Assembly: GCF_018688255.1 (NCBI RefSeq)
Contig: NZ_CP061314.1
Coordinates: forward strand, 124,001-188,000
Origin: Polynucleobacter corsicus
GTDB lineage: Bacteria; Pseudomonadota; Gammaproteobacteria; Burkholderiales; Burkholderiaceae
DNA: 64,000 bases
Direction of reading: 5' to 3'
Below, piece by piece: positions 34,297-42,336 of this stretch. The notes under the pieces are model-generated. The model was not told the origin of the DNA. It did no database searches and was given only the letters and a program-made list of their open reading frames with translations. How positions within the stretch are numbered: position 1 is the stretch's first letter; each line of letters begins with the position of its first letter. A program made the position numbers and the translations under genes.

Positions 34297-35729
34297 AACA
34301 TATCGTGCAGCAAATTCACTTTGTTGGCATCGGCGGCGCAGGCATGAGCGGTATTGCCGAAGTCTTGCTGAATCTGGGATATCAGGTATCTGGATCTGAC
34401 TTAGCTGAAGGTGCTGTAACGAAGCGCCTAAAAGATTTAGGTGCAGTGATTCATATTGGCCATGACCCTAAAAATATTGGTACTGCAGAGGCGGTGGTAA
34501 TTTCTACTGCGGTTGCGGGCAATAATCCAGAGGTGCTGGCTGCTCGCGCAGCTAAAGTTCCCGTGATTCAGCGTGCAGTCATGCTCGGTGAGCTTATGCG
34601 CTTAAAGCAGGGTATTGCAATTGCAGGTACTCATGGCAAAACAACAACGACTAGTTTAGTTGCCTCAGTCTTGGCTGAAGGTGGTTTAGATCCAACCTTC
34701 GTTATTGGGGGTAAGTTAAATTCTGCAGGTGCTAATGCACGTTTAGGTCAGGGTGACTTTATTGTGGTGGAGGCGGATGAGTCTGATGCCTCTTTCTTGC
34801 AATTATTTCCTGCGATGGAGGTCGTTACCAATATTGATGCTGATCACATGGATACCTACCAGCATGACATGGCCAGATTGAAGCAGGCTTTTGTCCAATT
34901 TATTCAGCGCATGCCTTTCTATGGTGTTGCCGTTCTGTGTATTGATGATGCCAACGTTCGAGACATTATTCCGTTTGTATCTCAGCCAGTACTACGCTAT
35001 GGCTTATCTGATGATGCAGATATTCGTGCAAGTAATGTACGGGCTGAAGGTACTCAGATGCACTTTACGGTTGATCGTAAAACTGTGCGCCGTCATGGCA
35101 ATAAGCCAGGCCGTCTTGAGGTGCAATTAAATTTGCCCGGCATACACAATGTTCAAAATGCATTGGCAGCAATTGGTATTGCAACTGAATTAGGTGTTAG
35201 TGATGAAGCTATTGTGAAGGCTTTATCTGAATTTAGTGGCGTTGGTCGTCGCTTCCAAAGGTATGGAGAAATTTCTTTGGCCTCTGGCGGAAGCTTCACA
35301 TTAATAGATGATTACGGACACCATCCTGTTGAAATGGCGGCTACTTTATCTGCAGCCCGTGGCGCTTACCCAGGCCGTCGATTGGTATTGGCATTCCAAC
35401 CCCATCGCTTTACAAGAACACGTGATTGCTTTGGTGAATTTGTACAAGTTCTTAAAAACTTTGATGCACTCGTATTAACCGAAGTTTATCCAGCTGGAGA
35501 AGCGAAGATTCCAGGTGCGGATGGTCAGAGTCTCATGAAGGCAGCGCTTACCGCTGATAAGACTACTCACTCTTCATTGGATAGTAATGCCGTCGCCTTT
35601 GCGTCAACCGTTTCGGAGATGCCAGAAAAACTCAGCGTCGTGTTGCGTGATGGTGATGTCTTAATCACGATGGGTGCAGGCTCGATCTCTGGATTGCCTC
35701 ATGTATTGGCAGAGGCAAAACATGTCTAA
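34293..35729 (+). CDS. murC: UDP-N-acetylmuramate:L-alanine ligase
   Basis: MurC adds L-alanine to UDP-MurNAc, starting the stem peptide. From the ATG at 34293 it has 478 residues. It begins [30 protein letters not shown], a typical MurC start. The ATP loop is [19 protein letters not shown], and [16 protein letters not shown] and [16 protein letters not shown] are diagnostic. The frame is open to 34266, but the ATG overlapping the murG TGA (ATGA) with AGGAG upstream is the better start. It overlaps ddlB by eight bases. Confidence 0.97.
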   Translation: [478 protein letters not shown]

Positions 35730-36735
35730 TCTAAACCAATCGTTGCTGTCTTGGGGTGAGCGAGTGAAGCAAGAGCTCGCAAACTTGGATGTTAAATCTC
35801 TCGGTCGGGTGGGTGTATTGCTTGGTGGTCGCTCTGGTGAACGAGAGATTTCCTTGATGTCGGGTAATGGTGTTTTGGAAGCACTGCTCTCCAAAGGGGT
35901 TGATGCACATCCATTTGATCCAGGATTACGTTGCCCAACTGAGTTGGCCCAAGAAAAATTTGACCGTGTTTTTATCTCTTTGCATGGACGTTATGGCGAG
36001 GATGGCACTATCCAGGGATTGCTCGATCTATTAGGCTTGCCTTACACCGGTAGTGGTGTACTGGCGTCTGCATTGGCTATCGACAAAATTGCGACCAAGC
36101 TTGTTTGGCTTAGTAGCGGTCTTTCAACTCCTGAATTTGAAGAGCTTAAAGCTGACAGCGACTGGAATGCCGTAGTAAAGCATTTGGGCTTGCCATTAAT
36201 TGTGAAGCCTGCACATGAAGGCTCTTCACTTGGTTTAACTAAAGTGAAATCCGTTGAAGAATTACCTGCTGCCTATAAGTTAGCCGCCGGAATGGATAAA
36301 AAGGTGATTGCAGAGGCTTGTATTGTTGGTGATGAGTTGACTTGCCCGTTGGTTGGATTTGGAGCAAATGCTGAAGCCTTACCTGTGATCAAAATCATTC
36401 CACCAGAAGCGAACTACGATTTCCATAATAAGTATTTCTCTGATGAGACCAAATACTTATGCCCAACTGGACTTGCGCCAGAAGTAAATAAAGCAGTTCA
36501 AGAATTGGCCTTAGCATCTTATCGTGCGCTTGGATGCAAAACTTGGGGTCGAGCTGATGTGATGCTCAATCAAAAAACTGGCAAACCTTATCTCTTGGAG
36601 ATGAACACCTCTCCAGGTATGACCTCACATTCTTTGGTTCCTATGGCGGCAAAAGCGGCTGGTATTGAATATGCCGAACTAGTTCTCTGGGTCATTAGCC
36701 AAACCTTAAAAAGCAAAGGGGCTGCGCAAGCATGA
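35722..36735 (+). CDS. ddlB: D-alanine:D-alanine ligase
   Basis: Ddl makes the D-Ala-D-Ala dipeptide used by MurF. From the ATG at 35722 it has 337 residues. The ATP-grasp motifs are GRVGVLLGGRSGEREISLMSGNGVLEAL, HGRYGEDGTIQGLLDLLGLPYTGSGVLASALAIDK, VKPAHEGSSLGLTKV and LLEMNTSPGMTSHSLVPMAA. A longer frame starts at 35674 inside murC without family similarity. Its end overlaps ftsQ by four bases. Confidence 0.96.
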   Translation: MSNLNQSLLSWGERVKQELANLDVKSLGRVGVLLGGRSGEREISLMSGNGVLEALLSKGVDAHPFDPGLRCPTELAQEKFDRVFISLHGRYGEDGTIQGLLDLLGLPYTGSGVLASALAIDKIATKLVWLSSGLSTPEFEELKADSDWNAVVKHLGLPLIVKPAHEGSSLGLTKVKSVEELPAAYKLAAGMDKKVIAEACIVGDELTCPLVGFGANAEALPVIKIIPPEANYDFHNKYFSDETKYLCPTGLAPEVNKAVQELALASYRALGCKTWGRADVMLNQKTGKPYLLEMNTSPGMTSHSLVPMAAKAAGIEYAELVLWVISQTLKSKGAAQA

Positions 36736-37598
36736 GTTGGATTAGCGCCTTTATGAACGGTTTCGGTGAAGTGTTTGCTTCATTGGCATCCCCTCTTTGG
36801 AATCATGCAGAGCGGATGCAAAAGTTGAGCCGTTTCTTGATGCGCTGTTTTGCAGTCATGATTTTCCTTGGAATTTTGGTGTGGTTGAGTCAGCGTCCAG
36901 TATTTGCATTACGCCAAGTGGTGATAGAGCCAGTGGCTGGTCAAACGCTAAAGCATATAAATAAGCCTGTAGTTAAGCAGCAGGTTTTAGAGACTGTCCA
37001 AGGTAACTTCTTTAGCGTGAGATTGGAAGATGTGAAGCGTGGTTTTGAGTCGATGCCTTGGGTACGTCATGCCAACGTTCGCAGAGTCTGGCCTAACGGA
37101 TTGATTGTGAGTATTGAAGAGCAAAAGCCTTTTGGTACTTGGGGCGGCGCTGACAGTCAAACTTTAATGAATACTCATGGGGAGCTCTTTGCTGGGCGCG
37201 TCTCTGATGTGGGGGATGGCATTTCTTTGGTTGATTTCTCGGGGCCAGATGATGCCAGCAAAGAAGTGATGCGTTTGTACGAGAGGGCAAACGCTTGGTT
37301 TAAGCCCTGGAGTGCAGAAGTGAAAAGCTTAACTCTTTCTGAGCGCTATGCCTGGCATGTGAAGTTATCCAATGGCATGAAGGTGGAGTTCGGTCGGGAT
37401 GAAGAGAATTCTGACAAAACATTAACTGAAGATCGTGTGGCACGCCTCTTTAAGTATTGGCCGCAGGTTCAAGAAAAGTGGGCTAACCGAGTAGATGCAA
37501 TCGATCTGCGCTACGCAAATGGTTTTGCAGTGCATCTTGCTTCGGCAAGTTTGAAAAAAAATGAAGTAGATGGCAAAAAAAGCGAGCAGAAGCAATGA
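36732..37598 (+). CDS. ftsQ: Cell division protein FtsQ
   Basis: FtsQ is a bitopic divisome protein that recruits FtsL and FtsB. The 288-residue protein has a cytoplasmic N-terminus, one membrane helix near residues 36-56 (CFAVMIFLGILVWLSQ), then a POTRA domain (VFALRQVVIEPVAGQTLKHINK...VLETVQGNFFSV...WVRHANVRRVWPNGLIVSIEEQKPFGTWG) and the FtsQ beta domain. WVRHANVRRVWPN is the typical POTRA end. It starts in the ddlB stop and ends nine bases before ftsA. Confidence 0.95.
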   Translation: MSWISAFMNGFGEVFASLASPLWNHAERMQKLSRFLMRCFAVMIFLGILVWLSQRPVFALRQVVIEPVAGQTLKHINKPVVKQQVLETVQGNFFSVRLEDVKRGFESMPWVRHANVRRVWPNGLIVSIEEQKPFGTWGGADSQTLMNTHGELFAGRVSDVGDGISLVDFSGPDDASKEVMRLYERANAWFKPWSAEVKSLTLSERYAWHVKLSNGMKVEFGRDEENSDKTLTEDRVARLFKYWPQVQEKWANRVDAIDLRYANGFAVHLASASLKKNEVDGKKSEQKQ

Positions 37599-37607
37599 GG
37601 AATGAGA

Positions 37608-38837
37608 ATGAGTAAAGACAACCGCGATTTATTGGTCGGATTAGATATTGGAACATCCAAGGTGGTTGCTTTGGTTGCTGAGCTGGCAGCTGATGGTCAA
37701 TTTAATGTCGTTGGCGTTGGTCAAACTGCATCCAAGGGTTTGAAAAAGGGTGTAGTTGTCAATATTGAAGCTACTGTTCAGTCTATTCAGAAAGCGCTTG
37801 AAGAAGCTGAAGTGATGGCCGACCGCCAGATCGTGCAGGTCTTTACTGGCATTGCTGGAAATCACATTGTGAGTTTCAACTCTAGCGGTATGGTGGCAAT
37901 ACGCGATAAAGAAGTTAGTGCTGGTGATGTTGAGCGTGTTTTGGAAACTGCTAAAGCAATCAATATTCCAACGGATCAACAAATCCTTCATATTCTTGTT
38001 CAAGAATTCATTATTGATGGGCAAGAAGACGTACGCGAGCCAATAGGTATGAGTGGTTTACGCCTGGAAGTAAAGGTACATATCGTTACTGGTGCTGTTA
38101 GTGCCGCACAAAATATTGTGAAGTGTGTACGTCGTTGTGGTTTGGAGGTTAATGATTTAATTTTGCAGCCTTTGGCTTCGAGTTTGGCTGTATTAACTGA
38201 AGATGAAAAAGAGTTGGGTATTGTTTTAGTAGATATTGGTGGTGGTACAACTGATATTGCGATTTATTGCCAAGGCTCTATTCGACATACTGCAGTGATC
38301 CCGATTGCAGGCGATCAAATTACGAATGACATTGCTATGGCATTGCGTACCCCGACTATTGATGCGGAAGATCTCAAGATTCAATATGGTATTGCTCGCC
38401 AAGATATGGCCGATCCAACCACCATGATTGATGTCCCAGGTGTTGGTGATCGTGAGCCGCGCCCAATGTCAAAGCAAGCTTTAGCTGCTGTAATCGAGCC
38501 ACGAGTTGAAGAGCTATTCACATTGGTTCGAGGCGTTGTACGTGATTCTGGTTACGAAGACATGGTGTCTTCAGGAATCGTACTAACTGGTGGAACATCC
38601 CTGATGCCAGGAATGGTTGAGCTTGCTGAGCAAGTGTTCTTGCGCCCAGCGCGTATCGGCACTCCTGAGTACCGCGGGCACCTACATGAGGTTTTACGCA
38701 ACCCCCGTTTTGCTACCAGCATCGGTTTATTAATGGAAGGCCAGGCGCAGTTATTGCGTGGCCGTCGAGTATCACAATCAGGCGCGCTGCAAAGTGTGAT
38801 GGCGCGCATGAAGGAATGGTTCGCAGGAAATTTTTAA
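37608..38837 (+). CDS. ftsA: Cell division protein FtsA
   Basis: FtsA is the actin-like protein that tethers FtsZ to the membrane. The 409-residue protein has ATPase motifs LLVGLDIGTSKVVALVAEL and IVLVDIGGGTTDIAIYCQG (about 205-223) and GIVLTGGTSLMPGMVELA. A C-terminal amphipathic tail, VMARMKEWFAGNF, is the membrane-targeting sequence. I chose the ATG at 37608 because the GAGG at 37597-37600 is 7 bases from it but only one base from the in-frame ATG at 37602. Confidence 0.97.
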   Translation: MSKDNRDLLVGLDIGTSKVVALVAELAADGQFNVVGVGQTASKGLKKGVVVNIEATVQSIQKALEEAEVMADRQIVQVFTGIAGNHIVSFNSSGMVAIRDKEVSAGDVERVLETAKAINIPTDQQILHILVQEFIIDGQEDVREPIGMSGLRLEVKVHIVTGAVSAAQNIVKCVRRCGLEVNDLILQPLASSLAVLTEDEKELGIVLVDIGGGTTDIAIYCQGSIRHTAVIPIAGDQITNDIAMALRTPTIDAEDLKIQYGIARQDMADPTTMIDVPGVGDREPRPMSKQALAAVIEPRVEELFTLVRGVVRDSGYEDMVSSGIVLTGGTSLMPGMVELAEQVFLRPARIGTPEYRGHLHEVLRNPRFATSIGLLMEGQAQLLRGRRVSQSGALQSVMARMKEWFAGNF

Positions 38838-38882
38838 GTTTTTCGTCGTCGTCAATGTAGTACTTATTACCTAGGAGGGTAT

Positions 38883-40223
38883 ATGGAATTTGAAATATTA
38901 GATCAAGAAACAGCCGGCAAAACCATTATTAAAGTGGTTGGAGTTGGTGGTGCAGGTGGTAATGCAGTTCAGCACATGATTCGTCGCGGTGTTAACGGCG
39001 TAGAGTTTATTTGCATGAACACCGATGCTGGCGCTTTACAGCGTTCTGAGGCATCTGTGAATTTGCAACTAGGCTCTAGCGGACTCGGTGCTGGTGCAAA
39101 ACCTGAAATCGGTGCAGCTTCGGCTGAAGAAGCGCGAGCACGTATTGCAGATACATTGCAAGGTGCACACATGGTGTTTATTACTGCCGGCATGGGTGGT
39201 GGCACCGGTACTGGTGCAGCGCCAATTGTTGCTCAAGTTGCTAAAGAGATGGGTATTTTGACTGTCGGTGTAATTAGCAAGCCATTTGACTTTGAAGGCG
39301 TGAAGCGTCTTAAGGTTGCAGAAAACGGCGCGGCTGAACTGGAGTCTTACGTAGATTCATTGATCGTAGTTCTCAATGAAAAGCTCTTTGAAGTCATGGG
39401 TGAAGACGCTGAGTTTGATAAGGCATTTGCATGCGCTGATGATGTATTGCATAACGCTGTTTCAGGTATTGCAGAAATCATTAACGTACAAGGTTTGATC
39501 AACGTCGACTTTGAGGATGTGAAAACAGTCATGGGCGAACAAGGCAAGGCGATGATGGGAACTGCAACAGTTTCTGGCATGGACCGCGCACGCTTAGCTG
39601 CTGAAGCTGCAGTTGCTTCACCACTACTCGAGGGCGTCGATTTGTCTGGTGCACGTGGTGTATTGGTCAATATCACCGCTAGCCGTTCATTGAAGTTGTC
39701 TGAGACTCGTGAAGTCATGGCGGCAATTCGTGGCTATGCTGCAGATGATGCGACTGTGATTTTCGGTACTGTTTATGACGAGAGCTTAGGTGATGCCTTG
39801 CGCGTCACTGTTGTTGCTACTGGTTTGAATAATCCACAAGCACGTCAACATCATCAACCAGAAGTGGTTTGGAGGCAAGCTACTGGTACGCATGATGCTA
39901 TGCCAACGATGGCTGACTTAAACAGCTTTGCTCCAGCAAGTGCTTCAGCAGCAATGAGCAAAGTAAATCTTGACTCAGCTTTGAGCACGAGTGCAGGTTT
40001 GGCAATGACAGGTATGGGAAGCGCTCCTGCGATTGCTGCTCAACCAGCAACTAGCGGTGTTGATTACAGTCAATATGATTTGCCACGTGTATTCCGTAGT
40101 TCACGGGAAGCTACACCAGCCCCTACATTAGGTGCTGATAGCTCGCCACAGGCTAAAACCATGCTTGATAAGGGGGCTGATTACTACGAAATCCCAGCTT
40201 TTTTACGTAAGCAAGCAGACTAA
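38883..40223 (+). CDS. ftsZ: Cell division protein FtsZ
   Basis: FtsZ is the tubulin-like GTPase that forms the division ring. The 446-residue protein has the tubulin signature GGGTGTG at 105-111 and the conserved GTPase core. A variable linker of about 110 residues follows. The C-terminal peptide DYYEIPAFLRKQAD binds FtsA and ZipA-type partners. A strong AGGAGG (38873-38878) lies four bases before the ATG. The 45-base gap after ftsA and this strong site suggest higher translation than the upstream genes. Confidence 0.98.
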   Translation: MEFEILDQETAGKTIIKVVGVGGAGGNAVQHMIRRGVNGVEFICMNTDAGALQRSEASVNLQLGSSGLGAGAKPEIGAASAEEARARIADTLQGAHMVFITAGMGGGTGTGAAPIVAQVAKEMGILTVGVISKPFDFEGVKRLKVAENGAAELESYVDSLIVVLNEKLFEVMGEDAEFDKAFACADDVLHNAVSGIAEIINVQGLINVDFEDVKTVMGEQGKAMMGTATVSGMDRARLAAEAAVASPLLEGVDLSGARGVLVNITASRSLKLSETREVMAAIRGYAADDATVIFGTVYDESLGDALRVTVVATGLNNPQARQHHQPEVVWRQATGTHDAMPTMADLNSFAPASASAAMSKVNLDSALSTSAGLAMTGMGSAPAIAAQPATSGVDYSQYDLPRVFRSSREATPAPTLGADSSPQAKTMLDKGADYYEIPAFLRKQAD

Positions 40224-40253
40224 ACCACTGCTCATACAATAGACCTTGCAGAA

Positions 40254-40302
40254 TGCCAGCGCGGCGCCCCTCCGGACGACGAATCCCGCGCTAGCGTTGG
40301 CA
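40254..40302. repeat. GC-rich imperfect inverted repeat between ftsZ and the peroxiredoxin gene
   Basis: Arms TGCCA-GCGCGG (40254-40264) and CCGCGC-(6-base bulge)-TGGCA (40286-40302) enclose a 21-base loop that contains the palindrome TCCGGA. The block is much richer in GC than its surroundings. No T-run follows, so a classical terminator is not supported; an RNA processing or partial stop element is possible. Confidence 0.5.
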
Positions 40303-40333
40303 TACTCATGACAACTATTTCATTGGAGACTTT

Positions 40334-40834
40334 ATGATCGCAGTCGGACAAAAATTACCAAACGCTACTCTTTATGAGTTCTTGGATGAGGCCAGCGAAG
40401 GTTGTGCTATTGGACCAAACACATTTGAAGTTGAAAAACTCACTGCCGGCAAAAAGATTGTGATCTTTGCTTTGCCTGGCGCATTTACTCCGACTTGTTC
40501 AGCAAAGCACGTTCCTAGCTATGTTGAGCACTTTGATGCAATCAAAGCAAAAGGTGTTGATGAGATTTGGTGTATTTCAGTAAACGACCCATTTGTAATG
40601 GGTGCTTGGGGCCGCGATCAAAAAGTGGGTAAAAAGATTCGCATGTTGGGTGATGGTAGTGCTGAATTCACTAAGAAGCTTGGCCTGGAATTGGATTTAA
40701 CTGCTCGTGGTTTGGGTGTTCGTTCAGATCGTTATGCCATGATTGTTGAAGATGGTGTTGTGACAACCTTGGATCGCGAAGCACCTGGCAAGTTTGAAGT
40801 AAGTGATGCCGCTTCTATCTTGAAAAAGCTTTAA
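40334..40834 (+). CDS. Peroxiredoxin, Prx5 type
   Basis: A 166-residue thiol peroxidase that reduces hydrogen peroxide or organic hydroperoxides. The active-site motif is LPGAFTPTCSAKHVPSYVEHF with the peroxidatic Cys55. WCISVNDPFVMGAWG and RSDRYAMIVEDGVV are typical of the Prx5 group, which uses glutathione or glutaredoxin as reductant. GGAG lies seven bases before the ATG. It sits between ftsZ and lpxC, an order I regard as characteristic of Burkholderiales. Confidence 0.93.
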   Translation: MIAVGQKLPNATLYEFLDEASEGCAIGPNTFEVEKLTAGKKIVIFALPGAFTPTCSAKHVPSYVEHFDAIKAKGVDEIWCISVNDPFVMGAWGRDQKVGKKIRMLGDGSAEFTKKLGLELDLTARGLGVRSDRYAMIVEDGVVTTLDREAPGKFEVSDAASILKKL

Positions 40835-40861
40835 TCAATCCTTCCTGAATTTAGATAAACC

Positions 40862-41776
40862 ATGATGAAGCAACGCACAATCGCTACTCCGATTAAAACT
40901 GTGGGGATTGGTTTGCACTCTGGGCGCAAGGTGACTTTGTCTATTAAGCCTGCGCCGGTAAATTCAGGAATTGCATTTGTTCGTGTAGATACCCCGGAGC
41001 AATCGGTTATACCGGCCACTGCTCTGGCGGTTTGTGACACTCGCCTAGCCTCAGTGATACAAAAAGATGGCGTGCGTGTTTCCACTGTGGAACATTTACT
41101 TTCAGCTTGTGCAGGCCTAGGACTTGATAATTTATTAATTGAGCTGGATGGTGAAGAAGTGCCCATCATGGATGGCAGTGCAGCTTCATTTTTGTTTCTA
41201 ATGGAATCAGCCGGTATAGCTGAGCAAGAAGCTTCTAGACAGTTTGTGGTCATTAAAAAATCTGTAGAAGTGAAGGATGGCGACAAGCTTGCGCGCCTAG
41301 AACCTTTCTTTGGATTTAAGTTGGACTTCACCATTGACTTTAAACATCCGGCAGTTGATAAAACTGGTCAGCGCTTTGTGGTGGATTTTGCTGAGCATGC
41401 TTATCGTAGTGAGATTGGTCGTGCCCGAACCTTTGGCTTTGCTCATGAGGTTGAGGCCTTGCGAGAGATGGGATTGGCGCGTGGCGGAAGTTTAGATAAC
41501 GCGATCGTGCTCGATGAGCATCGTATTCTGAATAACGAAGAGTTACGTTATGAAGATGAGTTTGTTCGCCATAAAATTTTGGACGCCATTGGCGACCTGT
41601 ATTTAGTTGGACATCCGATTGTGGGTTCCTATGTTGCTGAAAAATCAGGACACGCCTTAAATAACGCGCTCTTGCGTAAGCTTTTGGAAGATCCTAGTGC
41701 TTATGAAATTAGCAGTTTTCCAGAAAATAAGGCTCCCTCAGCCTATTCCAAAGAGAGTCAACCCCTCTTTTTCTAG
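40862..41776 (+). CDS. lpxC: UDP-3-O-acyl-N-acetylglucosamine deacetylase
   Basis: LpxC performs the committed deacetylation step of lipid A synthesis and is zinc dependent. The 304-residue protein starts MMKQRTIATPIKTVGIGLHSGRKV. Zinc ligands are His78 in STVEHLLSA, and His237 and Asp241 in VRHKILDAIGDLYLVGHP. PIMDGSAASF (101-110) and RARTFGF are family motifs. The second ATG (40865) could be the true start. It ends two bases from the convergent dciA-like gene. It is the last gene of the dcw run and links peptidoglycan and outer membrane synthesis. Confidence 0.97.
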   Translation: MMKQRTIATPIKTVGIGLHSGRKVTLSIKPAPVNSGIAFVRVDTPEQSVIPATALAVCDTRLASVIQKDGVRVSTVEHLLSACAGLGLDNLLIELDGEEVPIMDGSAASFLFLMESAGIAEQEASRQFVVIKKSVEVKDGDKLARLEPFFGFKLDFTIDFKHPAVDKTGQRFVVDFAEHAYRSEIGRARTFGFAHEVEALREMGLARGGSLDNAIVLDEHRILNNEELRYEDEFVRHKILDAIGDLYLVGHPIVGSYVAEKSGHALNNALLRKLLEDPSAYEISSFPENKAPSAYSKESQPLFF

Positions 41777-41778
41777 GT

Positions 41779-42282
41779 TTATTTAGGCTTACTCTGAAGT
41801 AGGCGTTCAACCGCCTTATGAAGCTCCGAATCCGGTGCCAATCTATCCAACAATGATTCCCAAGAAGCCCTTGCAACTGCATTAAAGCCTTTTGGTTTTT
41901 GATTGGCCTGGAGCCCCTCGCGGGGCTTGATTTCCCAGGTGGGTGGCGCTGGTTTAAGGCGCACCTTAATGCTGGTGCAGACAACGCCTTTTTTGGCTAA
42001 CTCATTGATTAAACTAGGTAAAACTTGCTGAAGGCGGGTTGCAATACTCGCCCCATTAACGAGTAAAAAGAGCTCATTTTGAGCTCCAGAACGCCATCCA
42101 GCCTCAATTTTGGGCGCTAAGTTATCTAAGTCCAATTCGAATAAGGCTGCTTTCAGGGCAATTTTGAGTTTGGCTAGATCTTCGGTTTTGGCCAAAATTC
42201 CACCCAAGCCCTCTGACTCGCGCAAATACTCCAACCACTCATGGGCGGCTTTCGTGCGGATAGGTTTGGGAGCAAAGTTCAT
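41779..42282 (-). CDS. DUF721 / DciA-like protein
   Basis: A 167-residue protein from the ATG at 42282. The frame extends to a TTG at 42312. The region LAKLKIALKAALFELDLDNLAPKIEAGWRSGAQNELFLLVNGASIATRLQQVLPSLINELAKKGV has the L-x-V-x-V-x-S...W-A-x-x-L pattern of the DUF721 family. Members related to DciA load the replicative helicase DnaB in bacteria lacking DnaC. Assignment to DciA proper is inferred from its position next to secA and lpxC. It is divergent from secA. Confidence 0.7.
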   Translation of the reverse strand: MNFAPKPIRTKAAHEWLEYLRESEGLGGILAKTEDLAKLKIALKAALFELDLDNLAPKIEAGWRSGAQNELFLLVNGASIATRLQQVLPSLINELAKKGVVCTSIKVRLKPAPPTWEIKPREGLQANQKPKGFNAVARASWESLLDRLAPDSELHKAVERLLQSKPK

Positions 42283-42336
42283 ATAAAAAGAGGGTGCGGG
42301 TGATAAACTCAAGGTCTTAATTTACTTCAATATCCC

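Noticed and set aside
40254..40302. Intrinsic terminator after ftsZ
   Set aside because: The hairpin is imperfect and not followed by a T-run on either strand, so I list it only as an inverted repeat.
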